64,000 nt of DNA, taken from Ureibacillus thermophilus (lineage in GTDB: Bacteria; Bacillota; Bacilli; Bacillales_A; Planococcaceae). The stretch lies in assembly GCF_042657185.1 (NCBI RefSeq), contig NZ_JBHSNN010000005.1; one strand, written 5' to 3'. Below are positions 8,729-16,924 of this stretch, piece after piece; position 1 is the stretch's first letter; each line of letters starts with the position of its first letter. A program made the translations under genes and the position numbers. The notes under the pieces were generated by a model. It was not told where the DNA came from. It ran no database searches and worked only from the letters and a program-made list of their open reading frames with translations.

Positions 8729-9436
8729 TCAATTATCCTTCTGAATAAAGTATTGGTTGATGGGTCTTCCGATGCCGCCATAATGCACATCGACACTCAC
8801 CATATTTTGCTTTTCCAAAAAATCCAGATACCGTCTTGCCGTGACTCTTGCCACCCCGATGGCTGCCGCCACATCATCGGCGGAGGCCCCATTTTCTGCT
8901 TCTTTCAGATAGTGGAGGACTTTATTGAGCGTTGAACGGTTGAACCCCTTCGGAAGTTCCTCGGGCAAATGGCCGCTCTTTGTTTCCCGGTTTTCCATGT
9001 TCCCATGGGGATGAATAAGGTTGTCCAACTCTTCCTGATTCAAAATCCGTGTTTCGGCACTGACATGTTTAAACTTTTTATAATTCAACAACGTTTGCTG
9101 CATCCGTTCGAAGGTGAAGGGTTTCATAATATAGTCGTACACGCCCAAGTGCAAAATTTGCTGAATGGTTTGCAAATCATTCGCCGCTGTGACGGCAATA
9201 CAATCCACAGGCAAATTTTCCGACCGGATTTTTCTTAAAGTGGAGAGTCCGTCCTGTTCGGGCATGAATATATCCATGAATACCAAATCCGGTTTACATT
9301 CCAGGATTTTTTGAAAACCTTCGACGCCATTTTTGCACATGGCAATGACTTCAAAGTCTTCCACTTTTTCAATAAATTGCCGATTGACTTCCCTAACCAT
9401 TGGATCGTCTTCGATCAATAACACTTTAATTGCCAT
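8729..9436 (-). CDS. dctR: Response regulator of the CitB/MalR family (DctR)
   Basis: The 235-residue regulator has an N-terminal receiver domain with acidic pocket EDD (residues 9-11), phospho-acceptor D55 in LVFMDIFMPE, and K104 in YIMKPF. The C-terminal DNA-binding domain (about residues 165-225) is the CitB/DcuR type (ASADDVAAAIGVARVTARRYLDFL). With the adjoining kinase it should sense C4-dicarboxylates and activate dctP, by analogy with the Bacillus subtilis dct locus. It lies 9 bases after dctS on the same strand. Confidence 0.9.
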   Translation of the reverse strand: MAIKVLLIEDDPMVREVNRQFIEKVEDFEVIAMCKNGVEGFQKILECKPDLVFMDIFMPEQDGLSTLRKIRSENLPVDCIAVTAANDLQTIQQILHLGVYDYIMKPFTFERMQQTLLNYKKFKHVSAETRILNQEELDNLIHPHGNMENRETKSGHLPEELPKGFNRSTLNKVLHYLKEAENGASADDVAAAIGVARVTARRYLDFLEKQNMVSVDVHYGGIGRPINQYFIQKDN

Positions 9437-9445
9437 GAAATCCTC

Positions 9446-11041
9446 CTAAAAATTGAATGTTATCAAGAATGTGGTTCCTTTGTCAGGTTCGCTGTACACT
9501 TCGATGACACCATTTCCTTTTTTCACAATTTCTTTCACCAGGTACAACCCGATTCCACGATTTTCTTTTTCTTTTGTAGAAAAACCTCTTTCAAAAATTT
9601 GCGACTTCACTTCTTCCGTCATGCCGATGCCGTTGTCACTCACTTCGATCGCGAGGACTTCATCCCGGTCATCGATTGAAATGTGGATTTCTTTTTCGTC
9701 TTTATTGGCCATGATCAACGCATCAAAGGCGTTTTCAATCAAATTGCCCAATAATACCACAAAATCATGATAATCCAGCTTTTCAGGAAATCTGGTAAAA
9801 CGGCTTTCTTTATCGATGGTAACCCTGATCCCCAATTCCTGTCCACGGATGATTTTGCCTAACAATAGGCCGGAGATATTCTCATTATAAATCCGTTCAT
9901 TCAGAAATTTTGTGACATTATCATGTTGGCTCGATACTTGGGATAAGTATTCGAGCGCTTGTTTTGTCCGTCCTAAATGCAACAGCCCCGCAATGGTATG
10001 GAGTTTGTTTTTGTATTCATGGGTTTGGACACGCAATGCTTGTACATAAGCTTTGACGCCCGTCAATTCTTCCGCCATTTTTTTGAAGGCCGTCAAGTCT
10101 TTGAATACCGCCACGGCTCCCACCACTTGCCCATCTACGGAAATGGGGATGCGGTTGCTTAAAATGCTGTGGTTGTTCACAAAAATTTCCTGGTCATACA
10201 CCGGTTTTTTGGAATACACAATTTCCGGCAGCCTTGTGTCAGGAATCACGTCTTCGATCCTTTTTCCGATGCATTGGGAAGGTTCCAGATCCACGCCCAA
10301 GATTTCGCAAGCCTTTTGATTAAAAATGGTGATCTTCAAATCCTGGTCGATGGCAATGATTCCGTCATGCATGGAATTGAAGGTTTCCGTCCGCTCCACA
10401 TAGAGTTTTGCAATTTCATGGGGTTCAAGTCCAAAAATTTGTTTTTTGATATGCATGCCAAGGGCTTTCGCTCCAAATGCGCTAAACAACATTGACAGGG
10501 CAAAAGTGATTAAAATCTCATTTGAATACTCAGAAAAAAAGTCTGAGAAAGTGGGCAGCGAGTAACCGACCACTGTTACGCCAATTTGTTTATTTTCATC
10601 CATGATCGGAACAAATGCCCGCAACATGATTCCTTTTTCACCTTTTGCCTTTGAAAGATAATAATGTTCCGCAAAGGCTGCATTGATATCGGTGGACTTG
10701 CTTATTTGTCCGATTTGATTTTTGGACGGATGGGAATATTTGATCCGGTTCATATCCATCACAACAATATACTCCGCGCGGTTAATGGTGCGGATTTCGT
10801 CAACGATTTGATTAATTTTCTTTGACGCCTCACCGAAGTTTTCGTTTTGGAGAGAGGTTTTCAATTCGGGCAGATTGGCCACCGTTCTTGCAACGAGCAT
10901 GGCCCTTTGCCCAATTTCTTTTTCCCTTTCCTTTATCATACTACCAAGGACAAAACTGCCCGCAATAAAAAAGGAGAAGGCAATAATGAAAAAGGTGAGG
11001 AACATGATTTTCGAATTCATTGATAATTTTCTTCTTTTCAA
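9446..11041 (-). CDS. dctS: C4-dicarboxylate sensor histidine kinase DctS
   Basis: A CitA/DcuS-type sensor kinase: N-terminal membrane helix (about residues 8-32), periplasmic-type PAS sensor, second helix near residue 180, cytoplasmic PAS (SMHDGIIAIDQDLKITIFN), phospho-acceptor motif in THEYKNKLHTI, and an ATPase domain with VSDNGIGM and GIGLYLVKEI. I place the start at TTG 11041 (MKRRKLSMNSK) because GGAGGG lies 8 bases upstream; the frame stays open to an ATG at 11086 that has no ribosome site. This gives 531 residues, the normal size. The gene faces away from dctB, and their promoters overlap. Confidence 0.9.
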   Translation of the reverse strand: MKRRKLSMNSKIMFLTFFIIAFSFFIAGSFVLGSMIKEREKEIGQRAMLVARTVANLPELKTSLQNENFGEASKKINQIVDEIRTINRAEYIVVMDMNRIKYSHPSKNQIGQISKSTDINAAFAEHYYLSKAKGEKGIMLRAFVPIMDENKQIGVTVVGYSLPTFSDFFSEYSNEILITFALSMLFSAFGAKALGMHIKKQIFGLEPHEIAKLYVERTETFNSMHDGIIAIDQDLKITIFNQKACEILGVDLEPSQCIGKRIEDVIPDTRLPEIVYSKKPVYDQEIFVNNHSILSNRIPISVDGQVVGAVAVFKDLTAFKKMAEELTGVKAYVQALRVQTHEYKNKLHTIAGLLHLGRTKQALEYLSQVSSQHDNVTKFLNERIYNENISGLLLGKIIRGQELGIRVTIDKESRFTRFPEKLDYHDFVVLLGNLIENAFDALIMANKDEKEIHISIDDRDEVLAIEVSDNGIGMTEEVKSQIFERGFSTKEKENRGIGLYLVKEIVKKGNGVIEVYSEPDKGTTFLITFNF

Positions 11042-11097
11042 TTCATTGCCCTCCGAACGCATTTTTGCCATAATGGCTATAATCATATTATATTACA

Positions 11098-12171
11098 GTG
11101 GCTATGGTGAAACGTATGAAATATTTTGTGGGTAGCGCAGTTTTGACGATTCTGTTTGTCATAGGATTGATCGCATATCAGCAAGGGGCATTTTCAAAAG
11201 AAAAAATAGCCTATGATGATGAACAAGTGGGATTGGATGATCAAATCATCATCAATTTCAGCCATGTTGTGGCGGAAAATACGCCAAAAGGGATGGCGGC
11301 CAAAAAGTTTGCGGAACTGGTGGAAGAAAAAAGCGGGGGCCGGATCATGGTGAAAGTGTATCCTGACGGCATGTTGTACAGCGATTATGATGATTTGGAA
11401 GCCTTGTTGGATAATGAAGTGCAAATGATCGCCCCGACCACTTCCAAAATGACCGAACGTTTGCCAAGTTGGCAGGTGCTGGATTTGCCCTTTGTCATCG
11501 AAACCAACGAACAGTTGAAGGCCGTTTTGACCGGGGAGTTGAGCGGCAAGCTGTTGGAAGAATTGTCAAAGCTTCATATCAAAGGGCTCACTTTTTGGAG
11601 CAACGGATTCAAGCAAATCTCTTCCAACCAACCGATTATCCGTGCGGAAGATTTCAAAGGGAAACAGATCCGGACGATGGGCAGCGATATCATTAAAGAA
11701 CAATATCGCAAGCTAAATGCGGAGCCGATCCCTTTAAATTTTGATGATGTCTATTATGAAATTCAAAACCAGTTGATTGATGCCCAGGAAAACACGATTT
11801 CGAATATTTATTCGAAAAAATTTTATACAATGGAAAATCACATCACCCTTTCCAATCATGGCATCATGGCCTATGCGGTGATGATGAATGAAAATTTTTG
11901 GAATAGTTTAACGGAAGAGGATCAACAAATCATCATCGAATCATTGGAAGAAATGCAAGAATGGCAATTTGAGTTGGCTGAACGGATCAACGGGGAATTT
12001 TTGGAGAAGCTTTATAAAGAACCGAATGTGGAAATAATCCAATTGAATGAACAAAATAAAAAGCAATGGATGCAATCTGTCAGCCCCCTTTACGAATACT
12101 TTAATCAAAAGGTGAATGGCACATATTTCAATCTGCTTCTGCAAGATATCGATAAAGTGGAAGATTTTTGA
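11098..12171 (+). CDS. dctB: Dicarboxylate-binding accessory protein DctB (TRAP DctP family)
   Basis: A DctP/TRAP-family solute-binding protein of about 350 residues with one N-terminal membrane anchor (YFVGSAVLTILFVIGLIAY). The segment FSHVVAENTPKGMAAKKFA, the block NGFKQISSNQ and the motif ENTISNIYSKKFY match DctB of Bacillus subtilis, which serves as co-sensor with DctS rather than with a TRAP permease. No TRAP membrane genes are nearby, which supports that role. The start is uncertain: GTG 11098, ATG 11104 and ATG 11116 are all in frame and none has a good ribosome site. Confidence 0.88.
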   Translation: MAMVKRMKYFVGSAVLTILFVIGLIAYQQGAFSKEKIAYDDEQVGLDDQIIINFSHVVAENTPKGMAAKKFAELVEEKSGGRIMVKVYPDGMLYSDYDDLEALLDNEVQMIAPTTSKMTERLPSWQVLDLPFVIETNEQLKAVLTGELSGKLLEELSKLHIKGLTFWSNGFKQISSNQPIIRAEDFKGKQIRTMGSDIIKEQYRKLNAEPIPLNFDDVYYEIQNQLIDAQENTISNIYSKKFYTMENHITLSNHGIMAYAVMMNENFWNSLTEEDQQIIIESLEEMQEWQFELAERINGEFLEKLYKEPNVEIIQLNEQNKKQWMQSVSPLYEYFNQKVNGTYFNLLLQDIDKVEDF

Positions 12172-12194
12172 AATTGAACAAAATGAACAAAATG

Positions 12195-12229
12195 AAGGTT
12201 TCCTTGAAAAAGGGGACCTTTTTTATTTT
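12195..12229 (+). terminator. Terminator after dctB
   Basis: The stem AAGGTTTCC/GGGGACCTT with an eight-base loop is followed by TTTTTTATTTTT. The T tract runs into the palindrome at 12227. Confidence 0.8.
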
Positions 12230-12273
12230 TGTTATATAACAAAAGAATTGCTTTAAAGATCAGTCATATAACA
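12227..12273. promoter_or_regulatory. Palindrome upstream of dctP (possible operator)
   Basis: A perfect 18-bp palindrome TTTTGTTATATAACAAAA (12227-12244) is followed about 20 bases later by a related half-site TCATATAACA (12263-12272). The same core GTTATATAAC occurs upstream of cstA at 30440-30449, again with a related half-site about 30 bases away. The binding protein is unknown; DctR or a general carbon regulator are candidates. A short hairpin AACCC/GGGTT lies at 12278-12301. Confidence 0.45.
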
Positions 12274-12430
12274 CGCAAACCCTTGAAACATCAGGGTTTT
12301 TAAGGATTCTTCCGGATAATGAACAAAACAAACGAAATAACCTTTATAAACGAAAAACTAATTTTCAAATAATTTTTATTATTATAGATTCAAGCATAAC
12401 AACAAATCAATTTTTGACAGGGATGATGAT

Positions 12431-13690
12431 ATGAAAATATTGAAAAATCTTACAGTTCAAGTGATTATAGCAATCATCTTGGGGATTATTGTAGGGGCGG
12501 TTTGGCCTGAATTTGGGGCAAAGTTGAAGATACTTGCGGATTTATTCATTAAATTGATCAAGATGTTGATTGCCCCAATCATCTTTTTGACGGTGGTCGT
12601 TGGAATCGGCAGCATGGGGGATGTAAAGAAGGTCGGAAAAATCGGCGGCAAAGCGCTGATCTATTTTGAAATCGTTTCCACTATTGCCCTTGCCATTGGA
12701 ATCATCGTTGCACTAGTCATTCAACCAGGTAAAGGATTGGATACCTCTGCTGCAGGAAATGCCGACATTTCAAAATACACTTCGGCGGCTTCCGAATCGG
12801 AGCACGGGCTTGCCCATTTCATTTCCAGTATTATACCTGACAACTTTGTAGGGGCATTGGCCAATGGCGAATTATTGCCGACGTTGTTCGCAGCGGTGTT
12901 GTTTGGACTTGCGGCGGCGGCTGTCGGCGAGCGGGCGAAACCTGTGATTACCTTTTTTGAAAACGTTTCAGAAATCTTTTTCAAAATTGTCGGCATGGTG
13001 ATGATCTTTTCACCGATTGGGGCATTTGGTGCAATGGCCTATACGATCGGCAACTTCGGAATCAAGTCTTTGGCAAACTTGGGGCTTTTAATGGTTTCCG
13101 TTTATACGACCATGTTTATATTTATCGTGTTCATTTTAGGTTCCATCGCCAGATTTTATGGCATCAATATCTTAAAATTTATTGCCTATATCAAAGAAGA
13201 AATCTTCATCGTCATCGGGACATCTTCATCTGAATCGGCATTGCCTTCTTTGATCAGAAAGTTGGAACAATTTGGTTGCTCCAAACAAACAGTCGGATTG
13301 GTCGTTCCAACCGGCTACTCCTTCAACCTGGATGGAACAGCGATCTATTTGTCGATGGCAACTTTATTTATCGCGCAAGCTTATGGCATTCATTTAACAT
13401 GGGTACAAATTGTTACCATCCTGGCCGTGTTGATGATCACGTCCAAAGGGGCTGCCGGGGTGACGGGCTCCGGATTTATCACACTTGCGGCGACACTCGC
13501 GGCATTCCCGATGATTCCGATTGAAGGGATCGCCCTGTTGATCGGTGTGGACCGCTTTATGTCAGAAGCCCGTTCCGTGACGAATTTGATAGGGAATGCG
13601 TTATCAGCGGTCGTGATTTCAAAATCGGAAAAAGAATTTGATGTGGCGAAATACGAAGAATTGAAACAGCACAAATTGGAAGCTCACTAA
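12431..13690 (+). CDS. dctP: C4-dicarboxylate/cation symporter DctP (DAACS family)
   Basis: A secondary transporter of 419 residues for succinate, fumarate or malate, or a related glutamate-type substrate. It shows the DAACS core: serine-rich re-entrant loop GTSSSESALPSL, the motif GYSFNLDGTAIYLSMA, and the helix with VDRFMSEARSVTNLIGN, where the Arg favours dicarboxylates. Eight membrane segments are expected. Together with dctB, dctS and dctR it forms a complete sensing and uptake module. A 260-base leader with a palindrome precedes it, and a strong terminator follows. Confidence 0.93.
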   Translation: MKILKNLTVQVIIAIILGIIVGAVWPEFGAKLKILADLFIKLIKMLIAPIIFLTVVVGIGSMGDVKKVGKIGGKALIYFEIVSTIALAIGIIVALVIQPGKGLDTSAAGNADISKYTSAASESEHGLAHFISSIIPDNFVGALANGELLPTLFAAVLFGLAAAAVGERAKPVITFFENVSEIFFKIVGMVMIFSPIGAFGAMAYTIGNFGIKSLANLGLLMVSVYTTMFIFIVFILGSIARFYGINILKFIAYIKEEIFIVIGTSSSESALPSLIRKLEQFGCSKQTVGLVVPTGYSFNLDGTAIYLSMATLFIAQAYGIHLTWVQIVTILAVLMITSKGAAGVTGSGFITLAATLAAFPMIPIEGIALLIGVDRFMSEARSVTNLIGNALSAVVISKSEKEFDVAKYEELKQHKLEAH

Positions 13691-13694
13691 TAAG

Positions 13695-13740
13695 AAAAAG
13701 GCTTTTAAGAAGGTAAAGAACTTTCTTGAAAGCCTTTTTT
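13695..13740. terminator. Bidirectional terminator after dctP
   Basis: The stem AAAAAGGCTTTTAAGA pairs with TCTTGAAAGCCTTTTTT. It also serves the convergent gene ending at 13744. Confidence 0.85.
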
Positions 13741-13743
13741 CCA

Positions 13744-14412
13744 TTAAACTAGTTGAAGGGTTTGAATGTGGGAGAGATTAAAATAAGTGAGTTTCGATTT
13801 TCCGTTTTCTATACTGATCAACTGATTGTTTACATTGATGACTTTCCCGATGTGGGAAAAATCTTTCCCCAAATTCAATATAGCCATTTGATTTTTCAAT
13901 TCAGCAAGCTGGGAAACGAAAGTGCTTTGAAAGGTTTCATCGTTTGCCGATGCGAAATGCTGAAATTCTTTCTCGCTAAGGCCATAAGGTAATTGGTTCA
14001 AATGTGGTATCAGCCATTTCAAATGGTACTGGGCAATGTACATCCTTTTGTAAACAGGCGACTCGAAAACAAAATAGTCGTCTTTGATGGTTGTGATCAC
14101 ACCATGTAGGGGTTCGTTTTTGGCGACCATGATTTCCACGTGGATGCCCTTCGCCAATGTGAGTATATTTTTTAGTGTCAAATTTTGGTTGACCCGCGAA
14201 ATAAATGCCGGGATTTCTGATGGAGTTTGAATATTATTTTCGTTTTCGAAATCTTTATAGAATGATTGGATATGTTCAAATGGTATATAGACAAATTTAT
14301 TCCCATCATATAACACGATGAGTTCATCACTGGAATCGACAACGGAGCCGTTTAAGTGTTTTCCGCCAGATATTTCAATGACGATAATCTCTTTTTGCAG
14401 ACTTTGGAATAT
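13744..14412 (-). CDS. Protein of three tandem small beta-barrel-like domains; apparent ATA start
   Basis: I do not know its function. By eye it contains three related units of about 55 residues: IEISGGKHLNGSVVDSSDEL..FVYIPFEHI, VEIMVAKNEPLHGVI..FVFESPVYKRMYI, and AILNLGKDFSHIGKVI..LTYFNLSHI. Each has the rhythm of an SH3/Sm-like barrel, as in DUF2642-like spore proteins. A GTG at 14316 would cut the first unit. The frame stays open upstream to a stop 12 codons before 14412 and has no ATG, GTG or TTG there; a strong AAAGGAGG site leads to ATA at 14412, seven bases downstream. I therefore place the start at ATA, giving 222 residues. A start-codon mutation or sequence error is the alternative. 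Confidence 0.65.
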   Translation of the reverse strand: MFQSLQKEIIVIEISGGKHLNGSVVDSSDELIVLYDGNKFVYIPFEHIQSFYKDFENENNIQTPSEIPAFISRVNQNLTLKNILTLAKGIHVEIMVAKNEPLHGVITTIKDDYFVFESPVYKRMYIAQYHLKWLIPHLNQLPYGLSEKEFQHFASANDETFQSTFVSQLAELKNQMAILNLGKDFSHIGKVINVNNQLISIENGKSKLTYFNLSHIQTLQLV

Positions 14413-14618
14413 GTTCCTTCCTCCTTTCCAATACTGATCTTTCTCTTGTTATCCCGCATTCCAGAAATGTTTAGTACTAGACATTATATTATGAGTCGTC
14501 TTTTTATATTCCAGTTTGGAAAGGCGGCAATTGATAAAATCCGCACGCAAAAGCTGTAATCATTGTTCTATGACATAGGGTGATGTTACAATATAACTTA
14601 TGTTAGGAGGGACGAAGG

Positions 14619-15911
14619 ATGTCGAACTTTACAGAATTTCAATTGAAACCTTTTATTATGGACGCCATTCAAAAGCTCGGCTTTAAAGAACCAACTCCGA
14701 TTCAAAAAGAAATGATTCCGTTGATCTTGGAAGGCAAAAGTGCCATTGGACAAGCCCATACCGGAACTGGGAAAACCCACGCCTTTTTATTGCCGATCGT
14801 TCAACGGATTGATGTAAATAAACAGGAAGTACAAGCTGTCATTACTTCTCCAACAAGAGAATTGGCGACACAAATTTACGAACGTTTAAAAGAAATCATT
14901 GAAGGCACAGAAATTACGTCGAAATTATTGATCGGCGGTACGGATAAGCAGAGATTGATGGAAAAACTGAAAACTCAGCCTCATATCGTGGTGGGGACAC
15001 CTGGGCGCATTCATGATTTAGTGAAGGAAAATGCGCTCTTAGTCCATAAAGCGCCGATTTTAGTCGTGGATGAAGCAGACCTAGCTTTCGACATGGGATT
15101 TATTGAAGAAATTGACGGGTTCGCTGCCAGAATGCCTGAGAAATTAGAAATGTATGTGTTTTCAGCGACCATTCCTGTAAAATTGCAGCCATTTCTGAAA
15201 AAATATATGGAATCTCCTGTCCACATTAAAATAAATGATCGGAGACCGGTCGCAGAAGGCATCGAATTTTTCCTTGTGCCAATTCGCTCAAAAAACCGGA
15301 AGGACAAATTGTTGGAAGTATGCAACACCATCAATCCATTTTTGTGCCTCATTTTCTGCAATACGAGAAAAACAGCGGATGAAGTGGCAAGCTTCTTATC
15401 CGAAAATGGAATCCGCACCGGAGAAATTCATGGGGATTTAACGCCAAGAGAACGCAAAAAAATGATGAAGCAGATTCGCGATTTGGAATTCCCATATATT
15501 GTTGCCACTGATTTGGCAGCAAGGGGCATTGATATTGAAGGCGTTTCCCATGTAATCAATTATGAGCTTCCGGAAGATTTGGAGTTTTTTGTACACCGCG
15601 TTGGAAGAACGGCGCGTGCAGGTTTGGAAGGAACAGCGATCACTTTATATGGTCCGGATGATGAGGACGATTTGGACCGCATTGATGAAAAGCTGGGCAT
15701 TCCATTCAAACATCGGGATATTAAGGATGGAGAATGGGTCGAATTAAAAGACCGCCAAGCACGCAAGAAACGTATTAAACAAGAAAATGAATTAGATAAA
15801 ATTGCCAAAGCGATTGTCCGAAAACCGAAAAAAGTAAAACCTGGATATAAGAAACAAATGCGCATGGAAATGCAAAAAATTAAGAAAAAGTTGAAAAAGA
15901 GTCATCGATAG
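14619..15911 (+). CDS. cshB: DEAD-box RNA helicase CshB
   Basis: An ATP-dependent RNA helicase of 430 residues, part of cold-shock and ribosome-assembly functions in Bacillus. The Q motif (PTPIQ), motif I AHTGTGKT (46-53), PTRELA, TPGR, the DEAD box VVDEADLAF, SAT, and motif VI HRVGRTARAG are all present. The tail is Lys/Arg-rich (KKLKKSHR), good for RNA binding. The start has GGAGGGA upstream. It lies 15 bases before nfo and was likely fixed in the same order as yqfR-yqfS in Bacillus. Confidence 0.95.
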   Translation: MSNFTEFQLKPFIMDAIQKLGFKEPTPIQKEMIPLILEGKSAIGQAHTGTGKTHAFLLPIVQRIDVNKQEVQAVITSPTRELATQIYERLKEIIEGTEITSKLLIGGTDKQRLMEKLKTQPHIVVGTPGRIHDLVKENALLVHKAPILVVDEADLAFDMGFIEEIDGFAARMPEKLEMYVFSATIPVKLQPFLKKYMESPVHIKINDRRPVAEGIEFFLVPIRSKNRKDKLLEVCNTINPFLCLIFCNTRKTADEVASFLSENGIRTGEIHGDLTPRERKKMMKQIRDLEFPYIVATDLAARGIDIEGVSHVINYELPEDLEFFVHRVGRTARAGLEGTAITLYGPDDEDDLDRIDEKLGIPFKHRDIKDGEWVELKDRQARKKRIKQENELDKIAKAIVRKPKKVKPGYKKQMRMEMQKIKKKLKKSHR

Positions 15912-15926
15912 AAAGGGAAATTGGGA

Positions 15927-16814
15927 ATGTTAATTGGTTCACACGTATCCATGAGCGGCAAGAAAATGCTCCTTGCTGCCAGTGAAGAAGCCGCATCTTA
16001 CGGAGCGACAACCTTTATGATTTATACAGGTGCTCCCCAAAATACTAGACGAAAAGCCATTGAAGAATTGAATATTGAAGCGGGGCTAAATCATATGAAG
16101 GAAAACGGCATCTCCAATATTGTTGTACATGCCCCATATATCATCAACATCGCCAATACGGTAAAACCGGAAGTCTTTGCTTTGGGTGTGGAATTTTTGC
16201 AAAAGGAAATGGAGCGCACAGAAGCAATCGGCGCAACGCAAATCGTTCTCCATCCCGGTTCCCATGTGGGCGAAGGAGAAGAAAAAGGCATTAAAAAAAT
16301 TATTGAAGGGTTGAATGAAGTGCTTTCGGTGGATTCCGAAGTGCAAATTGCCCTTGAAACGATGGCTGGAAAAGGTTCGGAATGCGGAAAAACCTTTGAA
16401 GAAATTGCGCAAATCATCGACGGCGTAACGAACAATGAGCGCCTTTCCGTTTGCTTTGATACATGCCATACCCATGATGCGGGCTATAACATCGTTGAAG
16501 ATTTCGATGGCGTGTTGGAAGAGTTCGATAAGATCATCGGTCTTGACCGCATTAAAGTGGTTCATATCAACGACAGCAAAAACGAACGAGGCGCAAGAAA
16601 AGACCGCCATGAGAATCTAGGCTTCGGCCATATTGGATTTGACGCGCTAAACTACATCGTTCATCATGAGGTATTTAAAGATATCCCAAAAATTCTAGAA
16701 ACGCCTTGGGTTGGTTCAGATTCTAAAAATAAAAAGGCTCCATATAAAGAGGAAATTGAAATGTTGAAAACAGGAGAGTTTCATCCGGAATGGATTGATG
16801 CTTTGAGAAAGTAA
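15927..16814 (+). CDS. nfo: Endonuclease IV (AP endonuclease)
   Basis: Cuts DNA 5' to abasic sites in base excision repair; it is a TIM barrel with three zinc ions. Zinc ligands appear in VVHAPY, VLHPGSH, LETMAGKG, CFDTCHTHDAG, VVHINDSK and DRHENLGFG. The 295-residue length is standard. ATG 15927 was preferred over an upstream in-frame TTG at 15921 because GAAAGGG then has normal spacing and the family starts at this point (MLIGSHVSMSGKK). Confidence 0.96.
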   Translation: MLIGSHVSMSGKKMLLAASEEAASYGATTFMIYTGAPQNTRRKAIEELNIEAGLNHMKENGISNIVVHAPYIINIANTVKPEVFALGVEFLQKEMERTEAIGATQIVLHPGSHVGEGEEKGIKKIIEGLNEVLSVDSEVQIALETMAGKGSECGKTFEEIAQIIDGVTNNERLSVCFDTCHTHDAGYNIVEDFDGVLEEFDKIIGLDRIKVVHINDSKNERGARKDRHENLGFGHIGFDALNYIVHHEVFKDIPKILETPWVGSDSKNKKAPYKEEIEMLKTGEFHPEWIDALRK

Positions 16815-16843
16815 GAGCGGGAAAAATTCTCGCTCTTTTTTTT
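16813..16843 (+). terminator. Terminator after nfo
   Basis: The stem GAGCGGG/CTCGCTC with a seven-base loop is followed by a run of T. Confidence 0.85.
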
Positions 16844-16924
16844 CGTTTTATTTTATAGACGAACTAGTTCATTCCCATATAAAAAAAGGAAATGTTGGCC
16901 AAACTAGAAGGGTAAGGAAATTGA

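Noticed and set aside
15011..15418. Antisense genes within cshB and other coding regions
   Set aside because: They lack ribosome sites and family motifs and are explained by the codon use of the sense genes.
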